64,000 bases of DNA, taken from NCBI RefSeq assembly GCF_963422355.1, contig NC_085100.1, positions 3,130,568 through 3,194,567 of the forward strand, read 5' to 3'. This document shows, piece after piece, positions 63,300-64,000 of this stretch; positions within the stretch are counted from its first letter, which is position 1, and each line of letters starts with the position of its first letter. Made by a program: the position numbers and the translations under genes. Source of the stretch: Corticium candelabrum. Taxonomy: Eukaryota > Porifera > Homoscleromorpha > Homosclerophorida > Plakinidae. The notes below the pieces were generated by a model that saw nothing but the letters and a program-made list of their open reading frames with translations, was not told the origin of the DNA and searched no databases.

Positions 63300-63963
63300 G
63301 ATCTATAAGAGTCTTATCTGTCTGTCTGTCTGTCTGTCTGTAACATCAATATCTAGATCTCTAGAAGTCTGATCTGTCTGTCCGTCTGTCTGTAACATCA
63401 ATCCCGCCAAAATTGCTGGGCCGATCGCCACGAAACCGTGCATGAAGACTGCGTTCCACACCACAATGCAAACGCACTCCTCAGTATTTAGACGGTCCCC
63501 TCTCTAGAAGTCGATCCCCAAGTGAAATCTCGCGTCGACGTGACCGCGAATTTACGATCCCCATGCACATGCCACGGGAATATCTGTTTCATACCTGGGT
63601 TTCGCTCTACCGGCTGTATCAAGTGTATTCTGTACTAGCCGACGCAAGTGTCAGTCATGAATCGGACATCTGTTGGTATTACAGTGGGCAATCAAAACCA
63701 ACTGGCTATCTTCCCACAATTACAATTATCTACCGAGACGCTGCGTACACAATAACGTGAGAAAGGCTGAAGCACCTCTTACTTCATATGTCTACAGACG
63801 TGAAAGACATACTGTAGAGGCTATAATATAATAATTAATTTGCATAGGGCATCTTACGTGTAAGCTAATATGTGTTGTTTTTAATACGTAGGATATGTAA
63901 AAATACGCAACCCTAGCTGCACCTGTCTAATGTTACCCGGGCAACGCCAGGTCGAGATGCTAG
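63300..63963 (+). mobile_element. Helitron-like non-autonomous element (3' end)
   Basis: Two tandem copies of an about 58-bp unit contain (TCTG)n TAACATCAAT (63302-63400). The right boundary has a hairpin-like ACCCGGGCAACGCCAGGT followed by GCTAG|T at 63959-63964, which fits the CTRR-T end and preceding hairpin of Helitrons. The 5' boundary is not fixed and no Rep/helicase is present. Confidence 0.5.
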
Positions 63964-64000
63964 TATCCAGAGTTGCCAACCAGGAATACTGAAAATGCGT

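Overview
The window looks like nuclear DNA of an animal or a very close unicellular relative. A sponge is my best guess, with a choanoflagellate-type holozoan as the main alternative. Evidence: a Homer-type EVH1 scaffold gene with GT-AG introns, a giant cadherin with LRR, Ig and LamG modules, three Kelch/EGF receptor kinases with one shared intron, an animal-type methionine synthase, TATA boxes, a short tract of CCCTAA telomere-like repeats, long (CA)n microsatellites, MITE-like elements and a non-LTR retrotransposon tail. No rRNA, tRNA or CRISPR was recognised.

Layout, left to right. (1) 763-1843, minus: the first five coding exons of a Homer gene whose 3' part runs off the left edge. (2) 3622-34277, plus: one enormous adhesion gene. 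I could assemble 13 exons in frame: signal peptide, leucine-rich repeat and LRR cap, Ig, a cysteine-rich module, Ig-like, a 2.8-kb right-handed beta-helix exon, two Ig exons, then one exon of about 24.5 kb carrying about 67 cadherin repeats and three LamG/calsyntenin-like modules. The model is 9,684 residues long if one base is skipped at a TTT TGA site near 14713. No transmembrane segment follows. (3) 35490-39326, minus: cobalamin-dependent methionine synthase in one uninterrupted ORF. (4) 40067-41506: a divergent pair, IspF (minus) and IspE (plus), two consecutive enzymes of the non-mevalonate (MEP) isoprenoid pathway, with only 45 bp between start codons. (5) 42722-59251, plus: a tandem triplication of a Kelch-propeller / cysteine-rich / EGF / TM / TKL-kinase receptor, each with a phase-2 intron in the same codon of the kinase domain. 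(6) 59640-64000: a repeat-rich tail with a CR1/L2-like retrotransposon 3' fragment, a large inverted duplication, the TATA box and first exon of a type II membrane protein, and a Helitron-like end.

The points most worth following are: an IspE/IspF pair in an animal-like genome, since animals are known to make isoprenoids by the mevalonate route and lack the MEP pathway; the giant secreted beta-helix/cadherin protein, its very large exon and its 17-repeat internal periodicity; and the receptor-TKL triplication. The genes do not form an obvious single pathway. The cadherin, Homer and kinase genes belong to adhesion and signalling, while methionine synthase and IspE/IspF are metabolic enzymes inserted between them.
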